Assembly: GCF_042662625.1 (NCBI RefSeq)
Contig: NZ_JBHSXH010000009.1
Span: forward strand, 124,001-188,000
Length of the DNA stretch: 64,000 bases
Source: Halopelagius fulvigenes
GTDB taxonomy: Archaea > Halobacteriota > Halobacteria > Halobacteriales > Haloferacaceae
Direction: 5' to 3'
Shown in pieces: positions 1 through 8,025 of the stretch. The translations under genes and the position numbers were made by a program. The notes below the pieces were generated by a model, which saw only the letters and a program-made list of their open reading frames with translations, was not told the DNA's origin and did not search any database. How positions within the stretch are numbered: the stretch's first letter is position 1; every line of letters starts with the position of its first letter.

Positions 1-668
1 TCTGCGACGGCGGTACGCACGGCGTCCGTCGCCAACCCGCTCTCGTCGGCGAACCGCCACGCCGCATCGAACAGTTCCGGGAGGGGCGCTTCGGGGTCGA
101 ACGACGAGAGCGCTTCCCGCCCCGCGGCGGCGACGGCGGCTATCGCCTCCTTGTCGCCGAGGACGGACACGGTGGAGATGCCGCCGTAGGACGCGTACGC
201 GACCGTCTCGCCGTCGGGTTCCGCGCGCCGCACGCCGTCGCCGGTGTTCCAGACGACGCCGCCGCGGTCCTGCACGAACACGTCGCCGAGGCCCGTCCCC
301 GCCGCGACTTCGGCGCGGTGGGCCGCCCGCACCGACGACTCGCGGGAGCGACCGAGGCCGAACGCCTCGTTCGCCGCGAGGGCGGTCGCGAGCGTGGCGG
401 CACCGCTGGCACCGAACCCCCGCCCGACGGGGACGGCGGCGTCGAGTTCGACGGCGGCGCTGACGTTCAGACGCGACAGGAGGCGTTCGACGGGTTCGAA
501 GTCGGTTCGGTCGCCGTCGAGGCGGACGACCGTCTCCGCGGCGGGTTCGACCGTCGCGGTCACGCCGTCCTCGACGGCGAAACTGACGCCGAGAGAGCCC
601 TCCTCGGGGTCGTCCTGCGGAACGAACACGACGGTCACGCTCCCGGGCGCGTATGCGCGTTCAGTCAC
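1..668 (-). CDS. Pantoate kinase (GHMP family), 3' end cut by window edge
   Basis: Phosphorylates pantoate to 4-phosphopantoate, the archaeal route to coenzyme A. About 222 residues are visible from a GTG start at 666-668 (VTERAYAPGSVTVVF); the C-terminus lies beyond base 1. The GHMP ATP-binding loop is seen as PVGRGFGASGAATLA near residue 80, followed by an AAGTGLGDV segment typical of archaeal pantoate kinase. The length so far fits the roughly 280-300 residue family. A second archaeal CoA gene, dephospho-CoA kinase, lies at 40.7 kb but is not linked. The alternative would be another GHMP kinase; the loop variant and AAGTGLGDV make pantoate kinase the best call. Confidence 0.8.
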   Translation of the reverse strand, partial: MTERAYAPGSVTVVFVPQDDPEEGSLGVSFAVEDGVTATVEPAAETVVRLDGDRTDFEPVERLLSRLNVSAAVELDAAVPVGRGFGASGAATLATALAANEAFGLGRSRESSVRAAHRAEVAAGTGLGDVFVQDRGGVVWNTGDGVRRAEPDGETVAYASYGGISTVSVLGDKEAIAAVAAAGREALSSFDPEAPLPELFDAAWRFADESGLATDAVRTAVA

Positions 669-736
669 GGTCCCCTCCGTCGGAGCGCGTCGGTCGAGAG
701 CATACGCGGACGTTCCGCGCTCTCGGATAAAAAGTG

Positions 737-919
737 TCAGTCCGCCCGGCGACGCGACCGGAGGTAGCCTGCCAGACCGAAGAGGCCGGTGATGGCGGTC
801 AGCAGGTCCCACGGCGACGCGTCGGCGTCGCGGGCGCGGGCGTCGCGGCGAATCCACGCCGCGGCGGCGGCGTGTCCGACCGCCGTCAGGGCGAGAAACG
901 CCTTCGTCGTTCGATTCAC
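737..919 (-). CDS. Small membrane protein, 60 aa
   Basis: Starts four bases after the stop of the aldo/keto reductase on the same strand, so the two are probably co-transcribed. MNRTTKAFLALTAVGHAAAA begins a hydrophobic helix, followed by a charged RRDARARDAD turn and a second helix (LLTAITGLFGLAGYL) ending in RSRRR. That gives a two-helix hairpin with a basic C-terminus on the cytoplasmic side. I do not recognise a named family, and no function can be assigned. Confidence 0.55.
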   Translation of the reverse strand: MNRTTKAFLALTAVGHAAAAAWIRRDARARDADASPWDLLTAITGLFGLAGYLRSRRRAD

Positions 920-923
920 GGCG

Positions 924-2000
924 TCAGTCGGCGGAACTGCGCGGGCCCGCGCTGGGCTGTTTGTCGATGCCCGCCGCCTCGATGTCGTCGCCGCCGACCG
1001 ACGAGCGGAGTTCGTCCATCCCGTCGTCGCGGTCGATGCCGAAGTTGTCCTCGTACAGGTCGGCGACGCGGGTCATCTCCTCCTCGGAGAGTTTCGGCAC
1101 CTCCGAGGCGGCGGCCCACTCGGTGATGTCCTCCCGCGTGTGGAACGTCGGCGTGACGCTGGCGACGGCGTTGTGGCTCAGCAGGTACGCGATTGCGGCC
1201 TGCCCCATCGTTCGCTCGCCGTCTCGCTCCAAGAAGCGGAGCGTCTCTATCTTCTCCCAGCCCGTCTCGTACCACGCGTCGGGGCGGAACCCGCGGTGGT
1301 CGTCCAAGTCGTGGCCCGTCTCGGGCGTCACCTGTTCGTTCAGGAGGCCCGAGGAGTGCGGCACGCGCGGGATGAGGCTCGTCGAGGAGCCCGTCTCCTC
1401 GATGGTGTCGAGGAAGTGGTTGCCGACCTCCTGTTCGAAGAGGTTCCAGACGAGCTGCACGGAGTCGAACTCCTCTGCGATGGCCATGTCGCCCTCGGCC
1501 AGCCAGCCGATGGAGGGGCCGAGCGCCCAGCCGACGGCGTCGACGAGGCCCTCCTCGCGGAGTTCGTCGAGGGCCTCCAACACGTCCTCGTCCACCTCGT
1601 CCGCGTTCGCGTTGTGGAGTTGGAGCAGTTCGACGTGGTCGGTGTCGAGGCGTTCGAGGCTCTTCTCGGTCGCAGAGCGAATCCACTCGCCGGTAATCTC
1701 CTTCGGGAGTTCGCCGTGACCCGCCTGCGGGTTGTTGTAGAAGTCGTAGCCCACCTTCGTCGCCAGCGTCACGTCGTCGCGGTACTCCGCGATGGCCTCG
1801 CCGACGACTTCCTCGCTGTGGCCGTGGCCGTACACGTCGCCGGTGTCGAAGTAGGTGATGCCCCGCTCTATCGCGTGGTGAATCAGGTCGATGGAGTCCT
1901 GCTTCGACCGGTCGCCCCACCAGTCGGTGCCGACGACCCACGCGCCGAATCCGACTTCGCTGACCTCCACGTCCGAATCGCCCAGCGTCCGGTAGTTCAT
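924..2000 (-). CDS. Aldo/keto reductase
   Basis: A 358-residue cytosolic NADPH-dependent oxidoreductase of the aldo/keto reductase superfamily. MNYRTLGDSDVEVSEVGFGAW opens the TIM barrel. The catalytic Asp/Tyr region is DTGDVYGHGHSEEVVGEA and the catalytic Lys is in ATKVGYDFY. QLHNANADEVDED is the typical loop after strand 4. The C-terminal AAIAYLLSHNAVASVTP matches the NADP-binding end of bacterial and archaeal members. A TATA-like ctaaag lies about 28 bases upstream of the ATG, which suggests a leaderless mRNA. The physiological substrate cannot be told from sequence. The 60-residue membrane gene follows on the same strand. Confidence 0.88.
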   Translation of the reverse strand: MNYRTLGDSDVEVSEVGFGAWVVGTDWWGDRSKQDSIDLIHHAIERGITYFDTGDVYGHGHSEEVVGEAIAEYRDDVTLATKVGYDFYNNPQAGHGELPKEITGEWIRSATEKSLERLDTDHVELLQLHNANADEVDEDVLEALDELREEGLVDAVGWALGPSIGWLAEGDMAIAEEFDSVQLVWNLFEQEVGNHFLDTIEETGSSTSLIPRVPHSSGLLNEQVTPETGHDLDDHRGFRPDAWYETGWEKIETLRFLERDGERTMGQAAIAYLLSHNAVASVTPTFHTREDITEWAAASEVPKLSEEEMTRVADLYEDNFGIDRDDGMDELRSSVGGDDIEAAGIDKQPSAGPRSSAD

Positions 2001-2176
2001 ATCGCGTGCTTGGTATTCGGGTCACTTTAGCCCACCTTTTTGCGCCTCGGGTGCGCGAAGCGTACCTCGCGGTACGAGTCGTATCTCGAACGGTCCGCCA
2101 CGGATGCCGATTACATCGCCGCGGTGCAGGTGGTATCTGCGTCTATGTTTTTCGTCGCTCGGAGCGTACGATAGAC

Positions 2177-2605
2177 GTGGCAACCGAAAACACAGATCCG
2201 AAGGAAGTCGCTCGCCGCTACGTCGAGGTGGTGTGGAACGAGGGGAACGTCGGAGCGATGGACGACATCCTCACCGAACGTCAGGTGTACCACGACCCGA
2301 CGGATGACGGAGCGGAACCGCTCTCGGAGTTCAAGGAGTTCATCCGGGGATACCACCGGGCGTTCCCGAACCTCGATTTCACCGTCGACCGATACATCGC
2401 CGAGGGTGACCTAGTCGCGTTCTGGGGACGGGCGACGGGAACTCACGAGGGTTCGTTCATGGGAATCGAACCCACCGGCAACCGCATCGACATCATGGGC
2501 ATCAACGTCGTCCGTATCGAAGATGGGAAAGTCGCCGAACGGTGGGCGAACTTCGACATCTTCGGCATGCTCAGCCAACTCGGGCACGACCTACTGCCCG
2601 CATAG
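2177..2605 (+). CDS. SnoaL-like / ester cyclase family protein
   Basis: A 142-residue NTF2-fold protein of the SnoaL ester-cyclase type. The N-terminal helix is EVARRYVEVVWNEGNVGAMDD, followed by YHDP, GYHRAFPNLDFTVDRY and IAEGDLVAFWGRATGTHEGSF, which are standard landmarks. I chose the GTG at 2177 because a TATA-like stretch (ctatgttttt, 2145-2154) lies about 27 bases upstream, as expected for a leaderless message; the longer reading frame from 2006 would add an arginine-rich, unlikely N-terminus. Many family members are of unknown reaction. It is divergent from the aldo/keto reductase. Confidence 0.78.
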   Translation: MATENTDPKEVARRYVEVVWNEGNVGAMDDILTERQVYHDPTDDGAEPLSEFKEFIRGYHRAFPNLDFTVDRYIAEGDLVAFWGRATGTHEGSFMGIEPTGNRIDIMGINVVRIEDGKVAERWANFDIFGMLSQLGHDLLPA

Positions 2606-2829
2606 AGCGTTCGTATCTACTTCGGCTGTGTCGAGCGGTTTGGGAGAGAAGCGGTACGCCGAAGTACCGCCGAGCACCCGTGAGCGGTTCGCCGACCGAG
2701 CCGTCTTCGACGTCGGCCCTTTTGCACCGGCTTTTCCTGCCTCGGGCCACACTCCGCGCGACTACTCGGCGCAAAAAGGTGGGTACTATTCCACGAGTTA
2801 ATACCTCGTCCCCTCGAACGACAGCGACG

Positions 2830-3514
2830 ATGGACGAACTCCCCGTTCGCGTCGCGTTCCTGCACGCGGACGAACTCACGGACGAACAACGCGCCGCCCG
2901 CGAGTGGTGCGAACGCTCCGTCGCCGCCGTCGAGAGCGTCGCGCTCGGAGACGTCGCCGCCGGCGAACGCTCGCTCTCTCGGTTCGACGCCGCGTGGTGG
3001 CACCGCGACGGCCCGTTCGACCCGGTTCGAGGCGAGGCGGCCGCCTGCGCCGACGCCGTGACGGCGTTTCTCGAGGCCGGAAACGGTCTCCTCCTGACGC
3101 TCCGGGCCCTCTCGGCCGTCGAACCGTTCGGCATCGACCCCGTCGCGCCGGACGCCGTCGGCGCCGAGACGCCGGCGGACCCGAGCGGACTCCTCAAGAA
3201 GCGCACGTTCGACGACCACCCCCTGTTCGAGGGATTTCCCCTCCGCGAACTCCACACCCAACCGGCCGAGGCGGCGCGGCCGTTCGCGCGGTACGAGGGG
3301 TCACTCCCGGCCGCCGGCGACGTACTCGCCTCGACGATTCGCGGCGAGGCGTTCCACGTCGCGCAGAAGGCGGCGTTCGCGTGGCGCGTCGGCGAAGGTG
3401 ATACGTACGGCGTCGGCTCGGAAGTCGCCTTCCTCCCCGGGCGGGACTTCGAGGCCGCGGAGGCGCAGCGACGAATTCTCCGCAACGCCCTCGCCCTCCT
3501 CGGCGGCGACGCGC
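2830..3514 (+). CDS. N-terminal part of a sugar-hydrolase gene, runs into assembly gap
   Basis: About 228 residues from ATG 2830 (MDELPVRVAFLHADELTDEQ) to the run of N. A TATA-like gttaatac lies about 28 bases upstream. The domain contains FLEAGNGLLLTLRAL, DHPLFEGFPLRELHTQ and a C-terminal EAAEAQRRILRNALALLGG, resembling ThuA or glutamine-amidotransferase-like sugar-utilisation domains. It may be the N-terminal domain of the GH32 enzyme beyond the gap, or a separate gene. The reading frame here (phase 1) differs from the GH32 frame (phase 2), but a gap of estimated length need not preserve phase. I cannot decide between the two. Confidence 0.6.
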
Positions 3515-3661
3515 NNNNNNNNNNNNNNNNNNNNNNNNNNNNNNNNNNNNNNNNNNNNNNNNNNNNNNNNNNNNNNNNNNNNNNNNNNNNNNNNNNNNNN
3601 NNNNNNNNNNNNNNNNNNNNNNNNNNNNNNNNNNNNNNNNNNNNNNNNNNNNNNNNNNNNN
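3515..3661. other. Assembly gap, 147 N
   Basis: A run of 147 unknown bases. It divides the open frame starting at 2830 from the GH32 catalytic domain starting immediately after it. The length may be a scaffolding estimate, so reading phase across it is not reliable. Confidence 0.98.
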
Positions 3662-5104
3662 GACCACCGGCGGCCGCGCTACCACCTCTCGCCGCCGGGG
3701 GGATGGCTGAACGACCCGAACGGGATAATCCAGCACGAGGGGACGTACCACGTCTTCTACCAGTACAACCCCGGCGGGCCGTTCCACGGGACCATCCACT
3801 GGGGGCACGCGACGAGCGAGGACTTGGTCCGCTGGGAGGACCGCCCTGTCGCCCTCGCGCCCGACCCGGACGGCCCGGACCGAGACGGCGTCTGGTCGGG
3901 GTGCGCCGTCCGCGACGAGGACGGGACGCCGACGCTCGTCTACACGGGCGGGCGCGGGCGCGACCAACTCCCCTGTCTGGCGACGACGGACGACCCGACG
4001 TTGGACACGTGGGAGAAACACGGCGAGAACCCCATCCTCTCGGCCCCCACCGACTCCATCGACCTGCTCGAAACCGACGACTGGCGCGCGGAGTTCCGCG
4101 ACCACAACGTCTGGCGCGAGGGCGTTGACGAGGGGACCTCGTCAGGCCGCCGGACGGAGTCCGGCGATGACACGTGGTACCACCTCATCGGCGCGGGCGT
4201 CGAGGACACGGGCGGGGCGGCGCTTCTTTACAGAGGACCGAACCTCCGCGAGTGGGAGTACGTCGGCCCCCTCTTGGTCGGCGACTGGGAGGGCCACGGC
4301 GTCGTCTGGGAGTGTCCCGAACTGCTCGACTTCGGCGAGAAACAGGTGTTGCACGTCTCGAACTACAGCCACGTCGAGTACTTCCTCGGCACCGCCGACC
4401 TCGGGGACCCCTCCTTCGAGGTGGAGCACCGCGGACGACTGGACTACGGCGATTACTACGCCCCGCAGTCGACGCGGACGGACGACGGGCGCGTCCTCAC
4501 GTGGGGGTGGACCCCCGAGGCCCGCGACGCGGAGGCGCAGTGGCACGCCGGGTGGTCGGGGCTGTTGACCGTTCCCCGCGAACTGTCCGTCGAGGGCGGC
4601 GAACTCCGTCAGCGACCCGCGCGGGAACTGGCCGACCTTCGCCGCCGCCGCGCCGCGGAGGGGGATATCTGCCTCACCCCCGGCGAATCGCGCACGCTCG
4701 ACGTGTCCGGCAACGCCTACGAACTCGCGTTCGACGCGCGGACGGAACCGGGGGCGACGCTCGAACTCGGCCTGTTCGAGTCGCCCGCCGGCAACGAACG
4801 AACCGCCGTCCGCTACGACGGCGACGAACTCGTCGTGGACCGCTCGGAGAGCGCTCTCGACGGCGTGCCCGATACGAGCGAGCAACGGATGCCTGTCGAG
4901 GGAGACTCCCTGTCGCTCCGCGCGTTCGTGGACGGGTCCGTCGTCGAACTGTTCGCGAACGAACGGCGCTGTCTCACGAGTCGCGTCTATCCGACGCGGG
5001 CGGACGCCGAGGGCGCGTCGTTCCGGGCCGTCGGCGGCGACGTCGAACTCGCGGAGACGGCCGCGTGGGAACTCGGCGCGGCGTTCGAGGCGCGGGAGCG
5101 CTGA
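3662..5104 (+). CDS. Glycoside hydrolase family 32 (levanase/invertase-type), 5' end in gap
   Basis: Hydrolyses beta-fructosyl bonds in sucrose, levan or inulin. The first residues after the gap (DHRRPRYHLSPPGGWLNDPNG) carry the GH32 nucleophile motif (WLNDPNG, the Asp). The transition-state Asp is in EFRDHNVW (usual RDP, here RDH) and the acid/base Glu in VVWECPELLDF. A beta-sandwich follows, with LRAFVDGSVVELFANE as its usual C-terminal landmark. No signal peptide is visible, but the start is missing. A 39-bp double-palindrome insert encodes DEGTSSGRRTESG between WREGV and DDTWY, where family members go directly from the RD region to the next strand. It is convergent with the GH68 gene 13 bases downstream, which suggests a fructan cycle. 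Confidence 0.9.
   Translation, partial: DHRRPRYHLSPPGGWLNDPNGIIQHEGTYHVFYQYNPGGPFHGTIHWGHATSEDLVRWEDRPVALAPDPDGPDRDGVWSGCAVRDEDGTPTLVYTGGRGRDQLPCLATTDDPTLDTWEKHGENPILSAPTDSIDLLETDDWRAEFRDHNVWREGVDEGTSSGRRTESGDDTWYHLIGAGVEDTGGAALLYRGPNLREWEYVGPLLVGDWEGHGVVWECPELLDFGEKQVLHVSNYSHVEYFLGTADLGDPSFEVEHRGRLDYGDYYAPQSTRTDDGRVLTWGWTPEARDAEAQWHAGWSGLLTVPRELSVEGGELRQRPARELADLRRRRAAEGDICLTPGESRTLDVSGNAYELAFDARTEPGATLELGLFESPAGNERTAVRYDGDELVVDRSESALDGVPDTSEQRMPVEGDSLSLRAFVDGSVVELFANERRCLTSRVYPTRADAEGASFRAVGGDVELAETAAWELGAAFEARER
4127..4165 (+). repeat. In-frame 39-bp double-hairpin element, copy 1 (GH32)
   Basis: Two perfect 7-3-7 hairpins separated by 5 nt: arms gacgagg/cctcgtc (loop gga), spacer aggcc, arms gccggac/gtccggc (loop gga). 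It is exactly 13 codons, in frame, encoding DEGTSSGRRTESG and followed by GD codons gat gac. It shares architecture, phase and a similar peptide with copies at 16608, 16767, 61238 and 61283. In GH32 it falls in a surface loop just after the conserved RD motif. Confidence 0.8.
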
Positions 5105-5117
5105 CCGAGAGTCGAGG

Positions 5118-6425
5118 TCAGTACTCTCCGTCTCCGTCGCCATCGCCGCCCTCCGCTCGCTTCCACCACGGTTTGGGCAGTTCCTCGCGGGGAAGCGGCA
5201 GATGGCCGTGGTCGAGTGCGCCGACGACGCGCGTCTCCGCCCCGTCGAGTTCGATTCGGACGGTGGGCGCGAGCGTTCCGCCGAAGCGACGACGCTGTTC
5301 GTCCTCCGGGAGGAGGGCAACGTCGTCCATCGTCGGGCGGTCGTACTCGCGGTAGTTGAAGAAGGAGGTGGCGAGGAGTTCGTCGCCGTGGTCGTACGCC
5401 AGCCACGAGTACGCTTGGAACGGCGCGCCCGCCGGGTTCGTGACGACCATCCCGTGGCCGTTCAGCGGTTCGTAGTCGCCGCGCAACCCGTCGGCGACGA
5501 AGCCGTAGAGGGCGTCGTACCCCTCCAGTCCGGGGGCGAACGTGTGGACGTGGCTGGAGACGAACAGGTAGTACCGCCCCTGACGGACGACGAGGTGCGG
5601 GCGTTCGAGTTCCTGATTCACGCAGACGGCGTCTAAGAGGGGCGGCCGGAGTTCGAAGTCCGTCGGGTTGCCCGTCGGCGAGTGGGCGACACCGACGCTC
5701 CCGTTGAACTCCTGTTGGCCGGCGTCGCCCCCGCAGGCGTCGGAGCCCTCCGGAACCGGCGTGTTCGCCTCGAACAGCAGGTACGTCTCGCCGGAGGCGG
5801 GGTCCTCGAAGAACCACGGGTCGCGGAACGTGTACGTCATCCCGCGGTACTGGGCTTCCGTCTCGTACCACTCCCCGTCGGGTTCGAGCAGAATCGAGTG
5901 CTCCCACGGGCCGTCGACGGTCACTCCGTCGTCGTCGACGGTCACCGCTCCGCCCTCCGCGAGAGCGATTCGCTGCGAGTAGGAGAGTTCCTTCTCCCTC
6001 GCGCGCCCGGCGGCGGTGTAGTAGCAGTAGAGGGTTCCGTCGTCGTAGAGCACCGACCCCGCCCACTGCCGAGAGCCGAACGCCTCGCCGTCGAACACCG
6101 GCCCGCCCGTCTCCCAGTTTTCCCCGTCATCGGAGTAGAAGTAGCGGAGGGTGGCCACGTCGTGGCGCTTTCCGGGGAGCAGGTCCGAGGACGCCGTCAG
6201 CGCCACGATGACCCGATAGCCGTCGATTTCGGCGATACTCCCGTCTCGCTCCCGGAGGAACCACGTGTCCCAGACGTGGAGTTCGTCGTCGATCCGTTCG
6301 TCCGTCGGGTAGATGACCGGCGCGACGTTCGAGTCCTCGCGCCGGAGTTCGGACGCGTGGTCGCGCATCCACGCCGCCCGCGCCGGCGCGTCCGACGGAC
6401 CGTCCGGTCCTCGATTGCCGTCCAT
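5118..6425 (-). CDS. Glycoside hydrolase family 68 fructosyltransferase (levan/inulosucrase type)
   Basis: Transfers fructose from sucrose to growing fructan, or hydrolyses sucrose. The 435-residue length is normal for the catalytic domain. The nucleophile Asp is about residue 53 in HVWDTWFL, the transition-state stabiliser is in YTFRDPWFFEDP (about 201-202), and the acid/base Glu is in NQELERPHLV (about 272-274). GSRQWAGSVL and TGNPTDFELRPPLLDA are also typical of GH68. The N-terminus (MDGNRGPDGPSDAPARAAWM) has no Tat or Sec signal, so it is either cytosolic or exported in another way. The C-terminus ends in a GDGDGDGEY tail. It is convergent with the GH32 gene. Linkage type cannot be told from sequence. 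Confidence 0.9.
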   Translation of the reverse strand: MDGNRGPDGPSDAPARAAWMRDHASELRREDSNVAPVIYPTDERIDDELHVWDTWFLRERDGSIAEIDGYRVIVALTASSDLLPGKRHDVATLRYFYSDDGENWETGGPVFDGEAFGSRQWAGSVLYDDGTLYCYYTAAGRAREKELSYSQRIALAEGGAVTVDDDGVTVDGPWEHSILLEPDGEWYETEAQYRGMTYTFRDPWFFEDPASGETYLLFEANTPVPEGSDACGGDAGQQEFNGSVGVAHSPTGNPTDFELRPPLLDAVCVNQELERPHLVVRQGRYYLFVSSHVHTFAPGLEGYDALYGFVADGLRGDYEPLNGHGMVVTNPAGAPFQAYSWLAYDHGDELLATSFFNYREYDRPTMDDVALLPEDEQRRRFGGTLAPTVRIELDGAETRVVGALDHGHLPLPREELPKPWWKRAEGGDGDGDGEY

Positions 6426-6638
6426 GGCGACATCCTCTCGGACGCCGCTAAAGTGCGCGTCGGTCTCTCATCGTTGACTCACGCGGTAGTAGTTCACCCC
6501 GCTCCGTCGCCGATATCGAATCGCCGCAGTACGCACTCGTATCCGCCGAAATCGCGGAACGACAGGCGAGGAGATCCGGTTCACCACCGCCTGCGCACAA
6601 CCGAACCGATTTGTCTTCGGGAGGCGAACCTAGGTGCA

Positions 6639-7544
6639 ATGACGAAAGTCCACGTCTCTCTCCCTGAGGAGGCGGAGCGGAACGTCCAGTCGTTCATCGA
6701 CGAGGTGGACGAGCGACTCTCCTCCGAGGAGGACACCTGTAAGGTCGTGAGAGACGTTCTCATCGACCTCTACGGCGACCGCGGGGCGTACGAGCGGTGG
6801 CAGGCGGGCGAGGATATCTCCGCGGCGGAACGCGTTCGGCTGCAGGGGTACGACCCCTGCAACGCGACGCTGGAGTCGGAGTACTACGCGGAGAAGGACG
6901 AAGAGGCGTTCACGCGCTCGAAGCACCTCCAGTGGCTCTGGCGGCAGTTCGACGCGACGCCGATGGCCGACAACATCCACTTCGCGCTCCGGTTCCGGCA
7001 GATGCTGGCGAAGCATCTCTTCGACGAGTGCGGGGACAACTGCCGCTTCTTCAAGGGCATCACGTTCACCTACGGCCACAACATCACCGTCGGCGACAAC
7101 ACCGTCGTCCACGACGACGTCCACCTCGACGACCGGGGGAAGCTGACCATCGGCGACCGGGTGTCCATCTCGGACAACGCCCACATCTACAGCCACGACC
7201 ACGACATCGTGGACCAGACGCAAGTCGAGAACTTCCACACCATCGTCGAGGACGACGCCCGCGTCACGTACGACTCGATGGTGCGCGCCGGATGCCGCAT
7301 CGGGAAGAACGCCGTCGTCGGCGCGCGCGCCGCCGTGCAGGGCGACGTGCCCCCCCATCACATCGTCGTCGGCATCCCCGCCAAGAGCGTGAAGGTGAAA
7401 CCGGGGTGGGAGTCCGTCGCGGAACCCATCGAGGACCGACTCACGAACCGGCAGGACGAGCGGAAGATCCCGTACGACCTGCCCGACGGGTTGGACGCGT
7501 TCGACGAGTTCGACCGCGACCTGTCGCCGCCGGACGCCTCCTGA
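6639..7544 (+). CDS. Hexapeptide-repeat acyltransferase (maltose O-acetyltransferase-like)
   Basis: A 301-residue predicted O-acyltransferase with a left-handed beta-helix at about residues 140-250: GHNITVGDNTVVHDDVHLDD, GKLTIGDRVSISDNAHIYSHDH, then CRIGKNAVVGARAAVQGDVPPHHIVVGIPAK, the classic end of this fold. SHDH contains the likely catalytic His. The first 60 residues (MTKVHVSLPEEAERNVQSFI) form a helical extension of ribbon-helix-helix look, unusual for the family. ATG 6639 is chosen because a TATA-like atttgtc is about 27 bases upstream; the longer frame from 5682 is a shadow of the GH68 gene. The substrate is unknown; sugar or nucleotide-sugar acetylation is plausible. Confidence 0.8.
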   Translation: MTKVHVSLPEEAERNVQSFIDEVDERLSSEEDTCKVVRDVLIDLYGDRGAYERWQAGEDISAAERVRLQGYDPCNATLESEYYAEKDEEAFTRSKHLQWLWRQFDATPMADNIHFALRFRQMLAKHLFDECGDNCRFFKGITFTYGHNITVGDNTVVHDDVHLDDRGKLTIGDRVSISDNAHIYSHDHDIVDQTQVENFHTIVEDDARVTYDSMVRAGCRIGKNAVVGARAAVQGDVPPHHIVVGIPAKSVKVKPGWESVAEPIEDRLTNRQDERKIPYDLPDGLDAFDEFDRDLSPPDAS

Positions 7545-7638
7545 CCCCGACCTGCGGGCGGACGCCGACGAACGCGTCTCGGCCGCCGCGTTCCCCCGCG
7601 ACCGAAGGATAAAGTGTCTTGGTATCGTTTATCACGGT

Positions 7639-7959
7639 ATGGACGCGTGGGGATGGATAGTCGTCTACGCCATCGGCCTCACGGTGCTCCAGCTGGTGGT
7701 GTACCGATACCTCCTCAGCGACGACGAGGGCGTCACGTACGAGGGGGGGTTCGGGAGCGACGGGGAGGACGCGGAGTCGCGTGCGCGGACCGCGCCGCGG
7801 GGACGCGACGCGGTGGGCGTCTCGCGCCTGCAAGCGACGGAGGCGTGGGACCGGGAGCAGACCCGGTCGGACGCGCGCGTCTGTCCGCGGTGCGGGGTGG
7901 AGAACGAACCCGACCGAACCTTCGACCGGTGTTGGAACTGCACGAGTCGGCTCACGTGA
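7639..7959 (+). CDS. Membrane-anchored zinc-ribbon protein
   Basis: A 106-residue protein with one N-terminal membrane helix (WGWIVVYAIGLTVLQLVVYRYLL), an acidic linker and a C-terminal four-cysteine zinc ribbon (VCPRCGVENE ... FDRCWNCTSRL). The ribbon is expected in the cytoplasm. TATA-like ggataaag about 27 bases before the ATG supports a leaderless start. Haloarchaeal genomes carry many such one-helix zinc-ribbon proteins; none of this kind that I know has an assigned role. Confidence 0.75.
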   Translation: MDAWGWIVVYAIGLTVLQLVVYRYLLSDDEGVTYEGGFGSDGEDAESRARTAPRGRDAVGVSRLQATEAWDREQTRSDARVCPRCGVENEPDRTFDRCWNCTSRLT

Positions 7960-8025
7960 CGCGCCCGTCCGCCCGACGACGCTCTCGCCGACGTTCGACC
8001 GCCGCGTAGTCCGACCGCTCCATTC

